From NCBI RefSeq assembly GCF_947623445.1, contig NC_135246.1, positions 19,960,288 to 20,024,287 of the forward strand: DNA of 64,000 nt. The letters run 5' to 3'. Positions 33,182 to 44,002 of the stretch are shown piece after piece. A model generated the notes under the pieces. The model was not told the DNA's origin, did no database searches, and worked only from the letters and a program-made list of their open reading frames with translations. This DNA is from Clavelina lepadiformis. Its lineage: Eukaryota > Chordata > Ascidiacea > Aplousobranchia > Clavelinidae. Made by a program: the position numbers and the translations under genes. Every line of letters begins with the position of its first letter. Within the stretch, counting starts at the first letter, position 1.

Positions 33182-36100
33182 ATGGAGCTCTACATTGAGA
33201 CTCTCACTGGGACTTGCTTTGAACTGAGGGTGTCACCTTATGAGACTGTGATATCGGTGAAAGCAAAAATTCAACGCTTAGAAGGTGAAAAATGTCTATT
33301 TTTTATATGAAGTAATAACCTTCAAATGGACCAATACTGCTTGTGATGACACAAATATTGTTTTGGGAATAAACTTGAATGAATAAATTTGTCCTAGCTC
33401 CTGATGTTAATCATCAAAGTTTGGAAAATTTGAACTGGAATATAATTGTTTAAATCGTATATTGCGCTGTTGGCATTATCTACTCTCAAGATGGCTGCGT
33501 CTGGCTTGGCCCAAACAATGATAATCAGCTTTCTCTGTGTTTTGACCTATAATTGTGTGCTGTGGTGGGCGCTTTGTTTATCTTTCCATTCATGTGTTTG
33601 ATCTTTTGAAAATGTAAGCACAGTGTGGGTAATGTAAATGTAAGCCATGTCATTCTTCCCAGTGTGCCCGGCAACTATCCAATTTCATCCAATTTAAATG
33701 AAGCCAACTAGCTTTATTGGAACAGAACTTTAAATTGTTTATTTCTTTGTTTGTGCTGTTTGGTTATGTGTAGTCTTGGACCAGATGCTCAGATTGTTTT
33801 ATTCAATTCTCAAAATAATTCATGAAATAATTTTATGCATTTCCTTACTTGAAGAAACTTGAGTTGTGGTTTATTATAACAAATAATAATTAAAAGAATA
33901 ACAAAATCACTCACAACCTTTATGTTTACTCACACCAGGTGTCCCCATCGGGCAGCAATACCTTATATGGCAGAACACAGAGTTGGAAGATGAATATTGT
34001 CTCCGTGATTATAAGTGAGTGCCTTGACTTTGATCGTTGCCTTTAATTAACTTCTAATTGGCTGTTGACATGACACGCCTCCTTCTCATTTGCTCTGGGC
34101 TTTGAACGTTCCAAGTTGATGCTAATTTTGTCCGAAACAATTATAATTAACTACAACTGATAGTTAGTTGATTAACAAATGTTTGGTGAAATGAAATTAC
34201 ATGAATTGTGATTTTGTACGTCAAGTTGAATTATAACTAAGCAAGGCTTGTGAGAGCATTTTGAAGACCAAGCTAGTCAGAGTATCCCCATGTGTTGCAT
34301 GTGAGCACTTTCAGTCAAACACAAAATGTGGTGGGTACTTCAGTCATGGAGTTTTATATGATGTTGATGGCCTCGTTCAAGCCCACTTAGTGGCCCTTTG
34401 GTCTCTGAGCTGAGTGTCATGAGAAGCTTTTGACTATTTCATTTTTCTTAAATCCTTCTGATTGTTAATCTCTAATCTCAACCATCAAGCCCTGTGTCGG
34501 CCAAAGTTTTACTTCCCGCACTCGTGGCCGGAATTTCAATGATCGTGATTGTCAAGGAGCTTTATATTTGGCATCAATTAAATGAGACCAATTCAAGCTT
34601 AAGTGCACTCCACCGTGTCTGTATTTGTCTGGCAAGTCTGCTCATTGCCGCAGTGCAAAGCGCCTGCATATTTAATTAATCCACAAGTTATCAAATCTCA
34701 ATATAGTTGTAATGCAGTAAATGGATTGTATTTGTTGTGTCAGATTATTAAATTCTTCTACTAAATTTTTGTGTTATAACAAAAGTAGTTTGCTTGTAAC
34801 TTTATTCTTGCTTTTGCTGGTTATTTGTTTGTTTATTTAACATCTTCTTGTAGTGTTGCTATTTTCTCAAATTAACAAGATATTTTGCCTATTTTTTTAA
34901 TAAAATGACGCATTAAAATAACAAGAATTATTTTCCAGCATCACGGATGGTTGCACTCTCAAGCTGGTGCTGGCGATGCGGGGAGGACCCATCAACACAA
35001 GGAGGAGTAAGTTCCTTAAAGTATTTCTCATCACACAGACTTTAAAATCACGATTAAAATAGTTGCAGTGGAGGAACCTGATTTACAAGATGTCGCTGAC
35101 TACGTCGAGTCAAACCAGGTCGAGTTATTTGAAAAACCAAGCCCCCCACCAAGTGGAGGAAATAAACAGGTTTGTTTATGTTTTAAGAAAAACTTTTTAC
35201 TTGGAACAGCGTCTTTACGAGATTTTTTGCCTGCGTTTGCCTTTTTCAAAAATCATGATTAACAGCTCTGCTTTGCATGGGCAGGTGACATTGTTGGTTT
35301 ATCGGGACGGCGACCAACTTAATTTCTTCCGAGTTGTTGACCGCGGTGATGGTACACTTACCCCATTTTCAGAGTCGCTCAGGTAATTTGAATCGACCGC
35401 TTTACGCACATTTGTGCAACAAGGTAAAACCTGTGAAAAGTCTCTAAGGTGATTGGAAAGGATTTCTGATATCGTACAGTTTTATTTTAATCCACTAATT
35501 CTCTACTGCGTCTGTTTCTGCATGGAGCATTATAGGATAATAGGTTCAGGCTGTAAAGTAATTGCGCGTGTTTGCTTCTGATAACTCAGTTCCAAACCAT
35601 CAACCTACACTTCTTGTTGATATTGAATGTGCTCTGTGGTCTCATCCCTGCATCGACTACTTCACGTCAATCATTTGCGATGACAACATTTGAATAATAA
35701 ACATCTTCTTTCTTTCCAGTGGTTCCGCTTGCAACTTGAGGGAGCCAGAGGGGGAAGATGAGACGAGATCTGACGTTGTGAGTCGGGAATCTCCAGCGGA
35801 GGTGCCATTGAGCATTGCGCAGATGGCCGAGAACAACGTGACCGCGACGAAGATGAAGCAACTTCGGTCACGCATGAGCAACCTGCAGCTCTCCGCTAAC
35901 AAATATTCAAACCACAAGGTGGGGTATTGATGGAAGGTGGGAGCTCATCTCGCGGGTTTTATTTAATTGGCGACTCGTCATTGCTGCTGCGAGTTTAACA
36001 TTCAATGTTTCTTTGCTAAACATGTCCCTTTGTCATCAGTGTACCGTATGTGGATCATAGCCTTTGCTTCGGCCTTCTAGTTCTAGTGGTGTGCACATCA

Positions 36101-39100
36101 CTTGTGTCTCTGCTGTTCTTTCTTGTTCTCAAACAACACGTCACGTCATGTCCCTTTCATGCTTTTTGTTTTATTTCTCTCATTTTCAGCCGAACATGGC
36201 AGTGAAGGCGACTCCACTTGTGTCGGTGGAGACGTCACAATCAAGTCAGAAGCTGAACAACTCGCCGACCAAGTCAGGTATCAAGTCATATATGATGTCT
36301 ATATCAGTGGCATGCGCACACAGTGACATACGATATTTGTACTTGCTGAAATTACTCATACTCACGTTGTTCAAACGTTCACCAGCATGTAGAAGTCACA
36401 TTTCGAGAATGATTTAATTTTGTGTCAACCTTAACATTTCATTGTATGATAATGCCCCCCTTTTACCACTTCCTTCTTATTTGTCCTCAATCAATGAACT
36501 TTGTGTTTTCGCAAAATATTTGTTTTATGTGAAAACAACTTTTGAGCTCGCATTCACTGGTGTTGAATGACCTCACAGAATGAATTGTTTACATCATAAT
36601 AAGGAGAAATGTTTCCTTAGAAAACTGGAGCAAGCTGAATAAACATGACTGGACGTGTTAAACACGATTATGGTGAAGATGAAAATTTTTACTTTGAAAT
36701 CTTGTTTCTATGACCAGTGAAATCTGATGTGAAGTCGATCAAGAAATCACCGAGATATGTGAAGAAAGCGCAAGATGGCTTGCCCGCTGTGCTGGAGCCG
36801 CAGAAGTCATCGGGAAAGTTCGAACAAGATCACGTCCTTGCAACTCGTGATCTCATCAAGCCAGGTGGGTAGGGAGGGTGGTTAACAGGATTTACTGGCC
36901 AGGTGGAAGTGTTTGCATTTCCGCCCTGAATTATGGATATGACGTCATAGCGGTGATGTTGAGCTGTTTATTATTTATGACCATTCGCAGAGAGCACATT
37001 TGTGGAACCGTCAAAAGCCCAGTCACAGACGGTCTCGAGAGCTGAGATCCGGCGCGCTCAATTCAAACGAATGAAAAGCGTTAACGACAGCCAGGAGACA
37101 ATTGTAGAGGTTTCCAAATCGTAACAGATTTATCGTATTTTTATTTATGGTAGCAACTGCTTTGACTCAAGTTCAACTGAGTTCATTGATGTGTCTGTCA
37201 TCACAATTACGTCATCACTTATTTCAATTTGTTTCCGCAGAAGATCAACCCTGTGCCAAGTGATGTCATAGTGCATAGTCATGTGACAAAGGACAAAGAA
37301 GAATCGATCCTCAACAAACCGGAAGTGAAAAGTAATTTGTTCGATTAATTATTTGTGTTCCTTTTATGAAAAAATTGAGTTTTATTGAAAATTTACAAGC
37401 AGGAGATCGCGGTCATGACGTAATAATTTGTTTATTGCCTAACATAGAATTTAGACGTAATATCGCAAATGTATTATCAGAAGATGATTCGGTTGAGTCG
37501 ATGCAACAACCCCCACCTAGTGGCAGGTTCAGCCCTAGGACTCGTCGTCTGCTCAATGCACTCGAGAACAGCCACTCGCAGAGAAAGAAAGTGAACAACA
37601 CGGCAATGCGCTCACCCAGGTATAACAATAGGGCATTATGACATCAGCAGGAAGTGGTGGCAAGTTTATAAGATTCACATAGACATCATCTTATAACCTG
37701 GCTTTGTAGATCAAACAACGCCCTCCAGGGGATGACATTCAACCGACACGACCTCTACCTCCGATCTTATGGACTCCTCGCCTCCCCCAACGACGCTCCT
37801 GTGGAGAAAGCACCTTCTTTGCCTTCCGACGATGACATCACAGCGTAAGTTGATTGTGACATCACAGTTGTGTGATTCTAATTGTTGACAGAAGTAATAA
37901 CGACAATGGTATTTCAGAAACTCGACTTCCGAAGTGGACTCGGCATCGAAAATGTTTGAGACGTCCCAGGGCCTCCGGTACAGCACAATAGGGGGGCACC
38001 AGTACTGGGGGGGAGAGAAGCGACTCCTACAGACCCCTCCAGTGTGGGGCGCACCGAAGGACCCGCACCTTACCGGACCTATCTGGCTCCAGGATAACAA
38101 GAAGATGTCATCGGATGTTGAAGAGATAAAACCTCTGCCTCCATCTTCTTTGAGGAGGAATTCATCCTTCCAGCAATCTTCTCTCTATCCTGAACATTTT
38201 GATGACTCCGATAAAAAGCCTCCCCCGCTAAAAACCACAAAGTCCGGACTAAAATATGACTCCTTCCATCTTCCCCATCCACCCCCAGTTGCGACTTCCA
38301 ACTCGAAGCAGAGACCCAATCGCATGTTCAAGAAGCCACTTGATGGCGCTAGCATGTCAACCAGAGACAAATCACGGCCAGATAATGTGGACGATTACTT
38401 CAGTGCGAGGCATCCACTGCGGCAGTCTACTGGGAAGTCCTCTTCTGACTCTCCTGGGAAGTCAGCCCTGAGAGTGGTGAGGCTTTATCTTCTTCATATT
38501 TCCACGCCAGCTTGCTCGTTGATATTAGAGCGTAAATATTTTGTTTCGCTTCAATGATCACAGGAGCCACCGAGAGCAAAGGTGGAGTCAATGTCTCGGC
38601 AGGAAGCGCGTGAAGTTGTCGACTTCATCAACAAGGCGGTCGACGCGAGTATTTTGCGGAATCTGGTTCGAAGTCCGAACAAGGACTTACCACGAGGTCC
38701 GAGTGCAAATATACTGGACTTGTTTTCGAAAATTTTTGTTTCATCAATTTAACTTTAATTAAGTGACTTTTCCTCAACAACAGGCAGCAGCGGACAGAAC
38801 TCTCACAGGATCAGCGCGTCAAGAAACAGCGACATGAGCCGGGGCCTACTCAAGGTTGGTGACAAAATATTGGCACGAGCGTTGCTAAGCTAATAACATC
38901 AGGAAACATGTGACAGATTTTTAAATTGACGCCTTCGGGCTCAAGTCTTTATCTGCTCTGACAGTAGTGAAAGATGTGTTGAAAAAACTTTCTTATCATC
39001 TTCATTTTGAATTAAATCATTTTCTGCGCAGTCGTCCCACGGAGCAAATCGAGCGAGCAATCGTCTCCGTTCCACATCTTCCCCAACACACGGGGGAGCT

Positions 39101-39459
39101 AAACGCACCCCGCAGACTTTGCCGCCAGTTAAACTCCCAAGCAAGAAGAAACGATGCTTCGTGTGCGCGAAGAGGACGGGACTGGCCACAAGTTATGTGT
39201 GCAGGTGTGTAGACATCAACCAGGAGTGAAACCAACTTGACGTGTTTAACACGTCACTTGGCGCTTGCATCAAATACAAGGCTCAACTGGTGAAAATTAT
39301 ATTTGATGTTGACGTGTGTTCAGGTGCGGCAACAACTTCTGTGCAAGCCACCGCTATGCAGAGACTCACAATTGCACTTACGATTACAAGACAGCTGGGA
39401 GGAAGATACTGGAGGAAGCAAACCCCCTCGTCAGTGCACCAAAGCTCCCTAAAATTTAA
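33182..39459 (+). CDS. ZFAND4: AN1-type zinc finger and ubiquitin-like protein 4
   Basis: Seventeen exons with consistent phases give 813 aa: 33182-33284, 33939-34014, 34939-35006, 35063-35169, 35285-35382, 35720-35918, 36190-36277, 36718-36864, 36991-37109, 37241-37331, 37481-37619, 37710-37844, 37918-38476, 38564-38696, 38784-38854, 39032-39204, 39324-39459. Residues 1 to about 75 are a ubiquitin-like domain (MELYIETLTGTCFELRVSPY ... CTLKLVLAMRGGPINTRR), nearly identical to vertebrate ZFAND4. A conserved block VTLLVYRDGDQLNFFRVVDR follows. The middle is long, Ser/Pro-rich and probably disordered. The C-terminus holds one AN1 zinc finger (CFVCAKRTGLATSYVCRCGN, then NFCASHRYAETHNC). The start was chosen because it matches the vertebrate N-terminus. 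The role is not well defined; the domains suggest ubiquitin or proteasome-linked work. Convergent with CDK10. Confidence 0.95.
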
Positions 39460-39669
39460 CAAAGAATTCCAAGTTTTGTTGTTTTTTTGTTCAGTTTTTC
39501 GAATTGTGATTTCCAACTGCCAATATTATTGGGTCTATAAACAAGTTTCGAACGTAACCGGGGCTCGGGGAGAAAGTTGCTCTTTTGTTGAGTGTCTTTC
39601 AATTCTGGCCATCTCCCTATCACTGTGATTGTTCATTACAACAAATACAACTTTTGTCCAAATAATTTG

Positions 39670-39686
39670 TTTATTTTAAAAATAAA
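39670..39686. terminator. Shared two-way poly(A) signal
   Basis: TTTATTTTAAAAATAAA holds AATAAA on the plus strand (39681-39686, for ZFAND4) and on the minus strand (39670-39675, for CDK10). It lies about 220 bp after each stop codon. The two 3' ends are therefore expected to overlap or abut. Confidence 0.65.
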
Positions 39687-39891
39687 AAAAAAGATCCAAG
39701 TCAGGTTCTTCAGGAATTTTGTTTCCTTTTCTTGGTCTAAGAACAACAAATATGATGAGCTGTTGCTCAATTCATCAAAGTTCCATCAACTCACGTTTTG
39801 ACTTGAATCTTCGGCAGTTTCCCTCTTTTTCGGGTCATTCCTGTTGGGAAAATTTGTTTTACTCTCAATCTTCTAAATGCATCCCAATAAC

Positions 39892-41657
39892 TCACCTCTC
39901 CGACGCTGGTGTTTTATGATTTCTATGGTGCGGGAAGGTTGGCATCATATCACTGTCGCAAGCTGAATGTAAACATCGACATGATATTGATAAAATAGAC
40001 ACAGACAACTTAGTTCTGACCCAGTTACGCACGCAAAGGGTTCTCTTTGAAGTAGGAGGTTGCAATCGCATCCCGTGCTGTTATCCTCCTCTCAGGATGA
40101 AACAAGAGCATCAGGTTGAGCAAAGTCAATCCCGCTTCCGATATCCACGGAAACCGATGCTTGAGGTTATTGTAAGGTTGCTTGCGTAGGTAGACCGCCT
40201 TCACTGCTGGAAGATTCGAGAATCCCTGAACGGCAAATTATTCATCCATCTCTTACGTCATAATTAGCAACAAACAATGACGCAGCTTTAACACTACCGG
40301 CCAGATCGCATCACTCGGTGATCCTAGCATCTCTATGATCAGTTCGATCATCTCAAGCTCGCTCTTCCCCGGGAAGAGAGGTTTGTGAGCGAGGAGCTCA
40401 GCAAGGATGCAGCCGGACGCCCAAATATCTGATTCCAAATTAAAAACAAATTTTCTTTGAAGAAAAATGTAATTAATTGTTAAATTTCATGAAAACTGAC
40501 CAATAGCAGCGTTGTGTGTTTTTGCCCCGAACAAAAGCTCAGGTGCTCGGTACCACAAAGTGACCACACGAGGCGTCATATCTTTAGGTGGGATTCCGTG
40601 AGTCCGGGCCAAACCAAAATCTGCGATCTTCAGAATTCCTTTGTCTGTCATCAGCAGGTTGGAAACCTTCAGATCTCTGAAATATGAAAAAAGTCTCCAT
40701 CAGCCCAATCTATGGTGCAGCAGGTGAAATTGAAGCACAGAAATCATCATTATTGGCTTCATCCAACCTGTGCACTATAAATGCATCATGAAGGAATTTA
40801 AGTCCGTTTAAGAGCTGCAGGATGATGCATTTGACCTGCGCTTCTGAGAACGGCGACGTCATGTTGTCCAGCAAGCTCGCAAGGTCTTGCTCACAGTACT
40901 CCATGACAAGGAATATGCTGCATAGGAAGACGACTAAATAACATTAACACATATTTGCATCAATAGAACTACAGAAGCATCGCAAAGTCTGCTTCAATGG
41001 CAGGAGAAGTAGCCGCGGTTATCATCGAATTAAAAACTTAATAAAATCTGACTTGAAACAAGAGAGCAGCTTAATTCAGCGAGGACCTGTCAAGTCTTTG
41101 CCCAACCACAACTTCCTTAAGTTCAACAACATTCTCGTGCTTCAAGTTGAGGAGGAGCGTGATCTCACGGAGGCTGCTGATCGAGATTCCTTCCTTCTCA
41201 TCCTCTGTTCGGACTTTCTTGAGAGCCACAATCTCATCCGACTCGCAATCTCTCGCGCGATCTGTTAACAAGACGTCTTAAGTTTTCACAAAGCTTCATA
41301 GACATCCCAAACAAATTTCTGCTTTGCTTCACCCGGTTCTCTGGAGACATAATTCTCTTGATTAAGCCTGAAACAAAGAACTTACAGACAATGCCGTATG
41401 TCCCCTCCCCAATCCGATTCAACTTCTCGAAGCAGGTCACGCTTCTGCATCGGCCAAACTAAACATGAACAATATTAACGATCCTGCTGAATCAAGTCTC
41501 ATTAAATGACGTTTAAATTATGAAAGAAAACTTAGTTGTACTCGTGACAATCGCACAAAACCTTATTGTTTTCAGGGATTTTCATAAGTTTCCCCGTAGA
41601 AAGTGACACTAGGTGTCCTTCTTCAAGAGAGCTTCCACTTGAACGTAATGACATCAT
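39892..41657 (-). CDS. CDK10: Cyclin-dependent kinase 10
   Basis: Eight exons (high to low): 41657-41562, 41458-41386, 41261-41087, 40917-40768, 40676-40501, 40428-40298, 40225-40033, 39962-39892; 1065 nt, 354 aa. It is a Ser/Thr kinase of the CDK10/11 branch, which in vertebrates pairs with cyclin M. Motifs in order: [20 protein letters not shown] with the glycine loop ([11 protein letters not shown]), the catalytic Lys in EIVALKKVR, a PISSLRE-type helix ([13 protein letters not shown]), [15 protein letters not shown], the [10 protein letters not shown] catalytic loop, the ADFGLAR DFG motif, [10 protein letters not shown], then [20 protein letters not shown]. The C-terminus, [18 protein letters not shown], matches the vertebrate tail and needs the last short exon; without that splice a stop would follow PLRA. 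The start is the first of two ATGs at 41657; upstream acceptors were not resolved. Dysbindin ends only 258 bp upstream on the same strand. Confidence 0.95.
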
Positions 41658-41915
41658 AATAGAAAAAAAGACCCTACCAGACAGCTAGTTTCCCTGCCTA
41701 TCAAGCTGCTATGATGAACGAGCAATTAAAACAAGTAAATAATAAAAATAGTCGATAAAATTATTTGACGCAGAACGTGAGAATTTCCTACCATGGTTAT
41801 AAATTCAAATAAGTTTCAAATTCAATTCAAAATAACAAAGTTATAAATTCGTACAAAAAGGCATATTGCACAAATATAAAACAAACACAAATATCATAAA
41901 AAACGTGTTCAAGTT

Positions 41916-43021
41916 CTATATTGGCAAATCAGGGTCTAAATCAGAGTCAATGGCTTGCTCGAGTGTGTCTTGTCTTTCTGTCGTTAACGTGGCTTGTTTT
42001 GCTCGAAGTTTCGACAGTGTGGATGCATGCTTGCCCGCAAGAAGCTCTGCATTGGACGAATATTGCAGTTTATCATCAACTAAACAATTCATTTCAAGTT
42101 ATTTCACTTAAGTTTTTGCCTCACCTTTCATTTTCTCAAGCTCCTGCCTGAAATGAAAAAAGTCTTGTAATTCAAGTGAGTGCAGGACAGATAGCAGATG
42201 TGTTTTAAAACTACTATAAGTTATGATTCTTTCGCAGACTTAATAGAATTTATAAAACCCAGCAACATCGTAACTTTGTGCCAGTGGCAAATATTTGCAA
42301 ACCTTTTAGCAATTCGAAGTTCATTGACATGTTGCAGTTCCTCCTGTCTGCCTCTGCACTGCTTCTGCTCCAGACAAACCTTCTCATAAAGGTCGACGGC
42401 GCACGTCACCTCCTCGACTGCCGAGTCCAAGTTTCCTGTCAATAGAAAACTCAGTCATAACCTGGACTTGCATCCCTTCATGTGGATACAAGTTTGGACA
42501 TTTCGCTTGGTCGGATCCTTAAAAGCTAAACGTTCCGTTAAAGTCACCTATTGCCTCCGCAAGCTTGTCAACATCCATGAGGAGTTGTGGAAGGATGTGG
42601 AGATGGGAACAAAATTTAGCAAACATCTCTTCCATTTGCTTCCACTCCGCCTGCGATCTCTGGATCAATTTGCTCAGCTCCTCCAGAAAAAATGGTGATA
42701 TTTTAAATGTTGTATCTAGTTTTTTTCTACTAAGGCGCAACAGATTATAGAAAATGAAATATTTTATCAAAAAATGACAAGTGAGTTGTGGATGAAATGA
42801 ACCTTCAAAGCTTACCTTTTCTTGATGACCGGCTTGAACAGAATTTGAATGAATTTGTTCCCATTCTGTCTGAAACCTGCATAAAATGTGCAGAAACATA
42901 CATCGAGGCATCCTTATCGTTGGCAACACACAAGGTTGACATATCTTTGACGTGGAACAGTTTCACAAGATTCTTACTTGTGAAGCAACTCAGCGCCAGC
43001 GTTAAATGCCTCTTCACTCAT
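41916..43021 (-). CDS. DTNBP1: Dysbindin-like (BLOC-1 subunit family)
   Basis: Six exons (high to low): 43021-42978, 42876-42816, 42680-42548, 42435-42303, 42147-42125, 42079-41916; 558 nt, 185 aa in matching phases. The protein is almost wholly coiled-coil: FNAGAELLHKFQTEWEQIHS resembles the vertebrate GLELLSRYEDTWAALHRR type, then SQAEWKQMEEMFAKFCSHLH with LPQLLMDVDKLAEAIG, LDSAVEEVTCAVDLYEKVCL, and KHASTLSKLRAKQATLTTER, which matches the AEHAQKVLEMEH ... KERQKFFEEA part. It ends with an acidic DSDLDPDLPI. Dysbindin is a subunit of BLOC-1, which sorts cargo to lysosome-related organelles. The protein is about half the vertebrate length. The start at 43021 is the first ATG in frame; a 14-codon upstream frame (43058-43014) overlaps it. 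Family call by pattern, so moderate confidence. Confidence 0.7.
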
Positions 43022-44002
43022 CTCTTTCGGCTTCTTTACAGTTGTTTGGAAGAAATTCATGTTTAATTTGATGACAATGAAGCAAACATCAAGAAATTAT
43101 CTGGCTAAATAGATCTTGCTGTCTGTAGACTTGCATGAAAATGTGATTAGAATCAAATTGTGGGTGAGCAAATAGTTTTAATCAACATAAAGCGAGCGAG
43201 CACCAAAATGAATCACATTCACACAAAATGAACTCCTTATTTATTAAACTCACATTGTTTTGCTACAATCAAGTCAACACAAAGTCAATATGTAACCCAC
43301 AGAGCACGGCACTTGCACAATGTACAAGGATGTTCCAAATTGAAAAGATTTGAATTTGTGAGAATTTAAATCAAGTAATTTGATATTCCTGCGAATCGAA
43401 TCTGCCAACCTTACACATTTTGGTTCATCAAACTCCATGTCAAGCAACATAATCGCACTTAAGCTCGGCAATTTGTTGATAGAAGGAAATTTGTTTTCCA
43501 CATAAATTTAACCTTCTCACAACCTTTTTTATTGTCTTTACAACAGATCTTGCAAATGAAAAGTTGAGTGGTTTGCCGGTGACATTTTAAATTTTTGCAA
43601 AATAAAGGATTTAGACTGAATCTGCTTGCAAGGTTGGGATTTGTGGGAATAACAAAAGTCGTCGATAACATTTGGATTAATACTTGATTCTGCACATTCA
43701 CATTCCTAATAATTCTCAAGTATTTCCTCAAGAAATAGGAGCCAGTATGTGAAACCAACATCCATAACAACCAACACCGGCTCATATTATAAAACAAAAT
43801 CTCTCACGATGAGGTTTGCAAATTTCACTAAAAACAAGTTCTCAAGTCTTTCTTGAAAGAAAAAAAGGAAAACATTTCATAGTGGGCCAAATTTGTAAAT
43901 TTGCAATTGGTAAAATATTACACAACGGTTAAAATTTTCACATAAACGAAAAATTCATTGAGAAGTTTAAATTGGAAATATCAAACAGTGTGGTACAAAA
44001 TA
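43022..44002 (-). other. TTC14 3' untranslated region and gap before dysbindin
   Basis: No coding exon recognised on either strand. A minus-strand AATAAA at about 43232-43238 (TTTATT on plus) would end TTC14 after a 3' UTR of about 760 nt, leaving about 200 bp before the dysbindin start. Confidence 0.5.

Noticed and set aside
34494-34679. Hydrophobic 61-codon frame
   Set aside because: It lies inside ZFAND4 intron 2, where the exon chain is already complete and in phase.
43459-43797. Minus-strand 112-codon frame with CxxC-like pairs
   Set aside because: It falls in the likely TTC14 3' UTR, the cysteine spacing fits no known finger, and there is no splice context.
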